Shown piece after piece: positions 40,255 to 43,384 of a stretch of DNA of 43,384 nt (position 1 is its first letter; each line of letters begins with the position of its first letter). Source of the DNA: a virus; the IMG/VR virus record IMGVR_UViG_3300042312_000024, positions 1-43,384 of that record; one strand, 5' to 3'. Position numbers and translations under genes: made by a program. Below the pieces are notes generated by a model. That model saw only the letters and a list, made by a program, of their open reading frames with translations, did no database searches and was not told where the DNA came from.

Positions 40255-40441
40255 CCCGTTCGCATCATTGCTTACCCGTAGGCTTACGAATCAGCGAGCG
40301 GCCCTTGCGCTACGACTGCAAGGAGTAGTGCGAGCGAGGATTCTAGGCTAGTAGGCTATGCTTGCGGATGCAAGCGGCCCAACCCTGTCAACCCTTGGGA
40401 GCTATCGGCTAAAGACCGATATACCGTTCAGGTTGAGCCTC

Positions 40442-40460
40442 TGTCGTATGTGTACCAAAA
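40442..40460 (-). promoter_or_regulatory. Phage RNA polymerase promoter before the early region
   Basis: Minus strand TTTTGGTACACATACGACA, identical to the fiber-gene site. It would let the phage polymerase re-transcribe the early and DNA-metabolism genes once it is made. It lies between host promoters. Confidence 0.85.
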
Positions 40461-40505
40461 GGCAAACGACACAGATGGCGTCCTCGCGTCCCTCAGTGCG
40501 TCCGC

Positions 40506-40534
40506 ATCATAGCCGCTATGGTTGCCCATGTCAA
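40506..40534 (-). promoter_or_regulatory. Host sigma-70-type early promoter, best match
   Basis: TTGACA (40534-40529), 17-base spacer, TATGAT (40511-40506). Only one base differs from the full consensus, so this is probably the strongest early promoter. Confidence 0.85.
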
Positions 40535-40602
40535 GCCCTGCGCGCGCCCTGTGGCGCCTGTCCTGCGGCCTGCGTGGTGCCGTGCCGTAGCTCAGTGACG
40601 CC

Positions 40603-40631
40603 AGTAGACCACAACACGGCCAGCCCGTCAA
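40603..40631 (-). promoter_or_regulatory. Weak host-type promoter candidate
   Basis: TTGACG (40631-40626), 17-base spacer, TCTACT (40608-40603). Correct spacing but a poor -10; listed because it continues the regular series of co-oriented sites. Confidence 0.4.
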
Positions 40632-40714
40632 GCACGACCCGACGAACGGTTAGGGCTTCCGTAGTGGGATGGTGTACTAGCTCACCAGCACACTCCCGGC
40701 AGCCACGTGAGAGG

Positions 40715-40815
40715 GAACGCGCACGATCACACGCCCACGCAGGCGCACAGGCACGCCCGTACACGCGCACCCACGCAGGCCCACGCACGAGCACGCGCAT
40801 GACGCACGGGTGCCC
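40715..40815. repeat. CACGC-rich imperfect short repeats
   Basis: About 100 bases dominated by CACGC, GCACG and CCACGCAGG words in irregular spacing. No protein is encoded. In T7 short repeats flank the terminal repeat, so this may mark the genome end, but the T7 repeat sequence is different. Confidence 0.6.
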
Positions 40816-40869
40816 ATGGGGGCGTGCGCGCGAGCTTCTATCGGAGTGGGTCTCGCGTATTTCTCTACC

Positions 40870-40912
40870 AAAATTTGGCCCAGCTACCCGGAGCTAACCA
40901 GATAGCTGGACC
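40870..40912 (-). terminator. Terminator after the lysis genes
   Basis: GGTCCAGCTA (40912-40903) pairs with TAGCTGGGCC (40886-40877), 10 pairs with one G-U, followed by AAATTTTGG. It lies seven bases beyond the Rz1 stop and ends the late transcript before the control region. Confidence 0.75.
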
Positions 40913-40918
40913 TTAGCC

Positions 40919-41218
40919 TTACTTGCGCGGCTTTCGCTCGGTGCAGCGCCAACCGCAAGCCTTCTCGTAGCCGTCGTACCAAGCCCGGATGGCCGCCTTG
41001 TCCGCGTTGCAGAACTTCAGATCGTACTCCCGGGCCACTGCAAGGCGCACTGCGTCGCCGTTGGTGGGGTTCTCTGCACCGAGGTACGTGATCTTGCAGT
41101 CCTTCAGGTACTCAGGGGGCGGACTCGGCAGGGTCACGCAGGAGGTCAGCGACATCATCAGGCAGAGGCTCATCAGCCCAGTCGCCATTGCGCTGGAGAG
41201 CAGCATCGACTTGCGCAT
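40919..41218 (-). CDS. Outer-membrane spanin lipoprotein (Rz1-like)
   Basis: The 99-residue protein has a lipoprotein signal: basic MRKSMLL, hydrophobic core and lipobox LTSC (Cys at residue 27), followed by TLPSPPPEY, a Pro-rich start typical of Rz1. The mature part has several Cys and is longer than classic Rz1. The start at 41218 lies within the Rz gene in another frame (107-base overlap); an upstream in-frame start would bury the signal. It works with Rz to fuse inner and outer membranes in the last step of lysis. No strong ribosome-binding site is seen (AACGGGAAACCAAAG). Confidence 0.82.
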   Translation of the reverse strand: MRKSMLLSSAMATGLMSLCLMMSLTSCVTLPSPPPEYLKDCKITYLGAENPTNGDAVRLAVAREYDLKFCNADKAAIRAWYDGYEKACGWRCTERKPRK

Positions 41219-41420
41219 CTTTGGTTTCCCGTTCGGTGATGACGGTCTTGTACTCGCGTACGTAGGTCGTATCGGCCTGCGCATCGGAAGTCAGCACGTC
41301 GTTTTTGGTTTCGAGGCTCGAAGCCTTCCAGTTCGTGTAGGCGTAGCGCCCGCACAGCACGAGGATGGTCAAGAGGATGAGGGTTCCGAGGATGGCCTCG
41401 GACTTACGGAAAGTAAACAT
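41112..41420 (-). CDS. Inner-membrane spanin (Rz-like)
   Basis: A 102-residue protein with one N-terminal membrane span (AILGTLILLTILVLCGRYAY, residues about 9-28) and a charged, helical periplasmic part (YKTVITERETKDAQVDAALQ), the Rz layout. It overlaps the endolysin gene by 17 bases, and the Rz1-like gene begins inside it. The pair bridges the periplasm and completes lysis by membrane fusion after the wall is cut. Confidence 0.85.
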   Translation of the reverse strand: MFTFRKSEAILGTLILLTILVLCGRYAYTNWKASSLETKNDVLTSDAQADTTYVREYKTVITERETKDAQVDAALQRNGDWADEPLPDDVADLLRDPAESAP

Positions 41421-41925
41421 AGGGTCCGCCTTTCAGGCACACTGCCCGTTCTTCGGTGCGTCGGACCTTGAGGCCGTTCAGCACCATCTTGTTGGCGTAA
41501 ATCCAGCGCAGGTACTCGTTGCAGCTACCAATCCGATCTCCGGAATTGAGCTTGCGAAGCAAGGTCGATTTCCGGAGATTGGTCTCACCAGCGTTGAACA
41601 CGAAGGAGACGAGGGAGTCGTACTCGCCCTGCTTGAGAGGCACGCGCACAAGGCTCTGCACGCCACGCTCGGCCACGTAGAGGTCTTCCGCGTACCATTG
41701 GTCGCATTGCTCGGCGGTTGCCCGCATGCCGGGATAAACGCCCTTTGTATGGCCACGGCAGATGGTCCACGGCTTTCCGCCAGTGCCGGGATCGGGATAG
41801 GCCACCAGACGGTAGCCTTCGTGGGCTGCGATCTTCTGGGCAGAATCGTACGATAGGTAGGTTGCCCCACCCCCCGCGATTGCTAGGCCAAGAAGCGCCG
41901 TCATAACGCGCTTGCCGACCTTCAT
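41404..41925 (-). CDS. SAR endolysin, GH24 lysozyme
   Basis: The 173-residue muramidase has an N-terminal signal-anchor-release segment (VMTALLGLAIAGGGATYLSY, rich in Gly/Ala, residues 7-26). The catalytic triad follows in T4-lysozyme order: AHEGYRL with Glu36, YPDPG with Asp45 and KPWTICRGHT with Thr54. It is exported by the host Sec system, held inactive in the membrane and released when the holin collapses the potential. Several Cys residues (around 56 and after) could take part in disulfide control. ATG 41925 overlaps the upstream stop (TAATG). Confidence 0.93.
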   Translation of the reverse strand: MKVGKRVMTALLGLAIAGGGATYLSYDSAQKIAAHEGYRLVAYPDPGTGGKPWTICRGHTKGVYPGMRATAEQCDQWYAEDLYVAERGVQSLVRVPLKQGEYDSLVSFVFNAGETNLRKSTLLRKLNSGDRIGSCNEYLRWIYANKMVLNGLKVRRTEERAVCLKGGPYVYFP

Positions 41926-42356
41926 TATGATGCCGTGACGGTGATGGCCGTCGTGTCGGTGGCCGTGCCGCGCGTGGCCGTGATTGTGGCGGTGCCTACC
42001 GCCACGCCAGTGACGAGGCCGGAGCTATTGACGGTGGCCCTGGAGGTATTGGACGACACGTAGGTCGTTGTGCCTGCGGCCGGGTCCGGAGTGGGCGTTG
42101 CGGTGAGTTGGCGAGTCGCGCCGACCGCCATCGTGACAGTAGCAGGCGTCAGGTCAAGGCTGACGGCCGGACGCCTGGAGAGTACAGTCGTTATTGCGGC
42201 CTGCACGCGCGCCACGTCGGCGTTGAACAGGGTCTGCAGCTGCTCAGTCGTGCCGGGATACTGCTCCGCGTGCATCACGAGAGCGAGCAGTTCGCGGACC
42301 AGGTAGTTGCCACGGCCAAACACAGCCGAGTAGTTGGAAAATTCGGACTTCAGCAC
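41925..42356 (-). CDS. Ig-like (Big2) domain protein between terminase and endolysin
   Basis: A 143-residue protein. The first 65 residues are helical (RELLALVMHAEQYPGTTEQL). Residues about 70-143 form a bacterial Ig-like group 2 domain: LTPATVTMAVGATRQLTATP, then VSSNTSRATVNSSGLVTG and GTATITATRGTATDTTAITV. Such domains occur on phage capsids and tails, where they may bind surface sugars. GTG 42356 is served by AGGAGG that includes the terL stop. Its placement among lysis genes is unusual; virion decoration is inferred. Confidence 0.8.
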   Translation of the reverse strand: MLKSEFSNYSAVFGRGNYLVRELLALVMHAEQYPGTTEQLQTLFNADVARVQAAITTVLSRRPAVSLDLTPATVTMAVGATRQLTATPTPDPAAGTTTYVSSNTSRATVNSSGLVTGVAVGTATITATRGTATDTTAITVTAS

Positions 42357-42358
42357 GA

Positions 42359-43384
42359 TTACCTCCTTTGGTAACGGTCGAGTAGTGATGGACGGCCTGC
42401 GCGTAGCGGCCCTTTACGGGTCGCGGCCTTCATGCCGGTCGGATCGTTGATCCATTTCTGAAACTCTTGCTGCGCTTGCTTCTCGATGGCCTTGTTCTGG
42501 TCCAGAGCGAGCTTGCTGACCCAGTGACGGACGCTGCCTTCGAGTGCGTCAAGGCGATCATCGTGAGCGAGGCAGCCCTTTTGCTTCGTGAGCTTGGATA
42601 GTTGATGGAAAAGCGAGAATACTGACCGCTTGCCTGTGTTGGCGTAGCGTTGAGTGTACTCGTCGTCCATCTCCACTACGGATTCCAGCACCACGAGAGA
42701 ACCACGGGCGATGACAGGCTCCAGAGTTCCGATGATGCGGGACTCCTTGTTGCCGGTCACGAACTCTTCGCGCAGCTCGCCCTTGTACCCCTTCTCGTCG
42801 CCACGATCTTCTCGCAGGATGGGGAGGAACACCTTGGCGAACGCGCCGTAGCCCATGTTCTTTTCGATGGACACAATGTTCGGCTTGTACTTCACGGCGA
42901 TCTTACGCAGTTCGAGCAACCCGTCGCTGTCGTAGCCACCCGGCACCGCCCCGATTGCGAGCAAGTACACGGTGGAGTTGAGGAAGCCCGTCACTGCGAA
43001 CGCGGTCTCGTCTCCATTTGCGCCGCCGCCTGCGGGGTCGATCTGCATATGGATGCCCTGAAGCTCGGCAGTCTCGCAGGATACCTCGTGCGGTGAGGTC
43101 ATCATGAAGCCGATGCCACTGGACTGGAACACCCTCTGGTGCTGTTGGGTCAGGCCGCGCGTCACCAGAAGCGGAAACCGCGTGCCGCCACTCGGCATCA
43201 CGATCAGGTTCTCGGTCTTCAAGGGGAAGCGCATCAGGTCCATAAGCCGCGTGTTGAGCATGTAGTTCAACTGATACGACGACGGGCCTCGCTGACGCAA
43301 CTCACTCTGATGTTTCGCCTCGTTGGCAAGCATCTCGTCCGTGCATTGGCCCTCGTCGCCCATAGGACCACCGCCAAAGGCGAG
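42359..43384 (-). CDS. terL: Large terminase subunit, C-terminal nuclease part (start at the other contig end)
   Basis: This is the 3' part of the large terminase, continuing from the frame that begins at 1068 across the contig join; 43106-43384 repeats bases 1-279. The nuclease domain shows MQIDPAGGGANGDETAFAV, with the catalytic Asp in DPAGGG, VSIEKNMGYGAF, and near the end HDDRLDALEGSVRHW with the last acidic residues. It cuts concatemers at genome ends. The C-terminus is basic (ATRKGPLRAGRPSLLDRYQR), suited to portal docking. Confidence 0.95.
   Translation of the reverse strand, partial: LAFGGGPMGDEGQCTDEMLANEAKHQSELRQRGPSSYQLNYMLNTRLMDLMRFPLKTENLIVMPSGGTRFPLLVTRGLTQQHQRVFQSSGIGFMMTSPHEVSCETAELQGIHMQIDPAGGGANGDETAFAVTGFLNSTVYLLAIGAVPGGYDSDGLLELRKIAVKYKPNIVSIEKNMGYGAFAKVFLPILREDRGDEKGYKGELREEFVTGNKESRIIGTLEPVIARGSLVVLESVVEMDDEYTQRYANTGKRSVFSLFHQLSKLTKQKGCLAHDDRLDALEGSVRHWVSKLALDQNKAIEKQAQQEFQKWINDPTGMKAATRKGPLRAGRPSLLDRYQRR
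43106..43384. repeat. Contig-end overlap, second copy
   Basis: Duplicates bases 1-279 with two differences (43232 and 43274). It shows the contig closes to a 43,105-bp circle-like unit. Confidence 0.95.

Larger units (their letters stand above)
39146..40918. other. Non-coding control region of about 1.77 kb, probable site of the genome ends
   Basis: No convincing protein gene lies here; the open frames have no ribosome-binding sites and run through hairpins. It contains five clear host-type promoters, one phage-type promoter, a pseudoknotted RNA element, many other hairpins, a CACGC-rich tract and the late terminator, all separating the last (lysis) gene from the first early gene. In T7-type phages the direct terminal repeats lie exactly here. 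They would be collapsed to one copy in a circular assembly, so their edges cannot be read. Confidence 0.8.

Noticed and set aside
40363-40391. Further TTGACA promoter candidate
   Set aside because: At 17-base spacing the -10 would be TCCGCA, and the spacer forms a GCTTGC/GCAAGC palindrome; no acceptable -10 within 16-18 bases.
18141-43384. Integrase, repressor or other lysogeny genes
   Set aside because: Searched for tyrosine or serine recombinase and CI-like features across the genome; none seen, consistent with a strictly lytic phage.

Overview
The window is an essentially complete, circularly assembled genome of a T7-type podovirus (order Autographivirales), with unit length 43,105 bp. 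Bases 1-279 reappear at 43106-43384 with two mismatches. Every convincing gene lies on the minus strand, most junctions are tight or overlap by 1-20 bp, and a single-subunit RNA polymerase gene is present. The polymerase gene sits directly in front of the head genes, and primase and helicase are separate genes. Both traits match the phiKMV-like branch rather than T7 itself. The host is probably a GC-rich Gram-negative bacterium, because the lysis cassette has a SAR endolysin and a two-gene spanin. The genus cannot be told from the sequence.

Read in the direction of transcription (high to low coordinates), the layout is as follows. 40.9-39.15 kb is a 1.77 kb non-coding control region. It holds an array of host sigma-70-type promoters, one phage-type promoter, a CACGC-rich tract and a stretch very rich in hairpins, and it probably contains the physical genome ends. 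39.15-34.1 kb holds small early genes of unknown function, three of which have duplicated translation-start regions. 34.1-24.1 kb is DNA metabolism: primase, helicase, DNA polymerase, a probable ssDNA-binding protein, 5'-exonuclease, endonuclease VII, a DEDD exonuclease, a dNTP-diphosphohydrolase-like protein, ATP-dependent ligase and a proteasome-like (Ntn) protein. 24.1-21.6 kb is the RNA polymerase. 21.6-1.5 kb is virion morphogenesis: portal, scaffold, capsid, tail tubes, three internal core proteins, fiber and other tail genes. 1.5 kb through the contig join to 40.9 kb holds holin, small and large terminase, an Ig-like-domain protein, SAR endolysin and overlapping Rz/Rz1 spanins.

Host polymerase would start at the early array and make the phage polymerase. 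That enzyme would then use four near-identical sites of sequence TTTYGGTACACATACGACA: one in the control region, two in tandem behind its own gene and one before the tail-fiber gene. The least expected features are a compact pseudoknotted RNA fold at 39301-39446, a possible start-codon-hiding switch before the first early gene, repeated duplication of start regions in early genes, and a zincin-like HExxH motif inside the 1,643-residue transglycosylase core protein.
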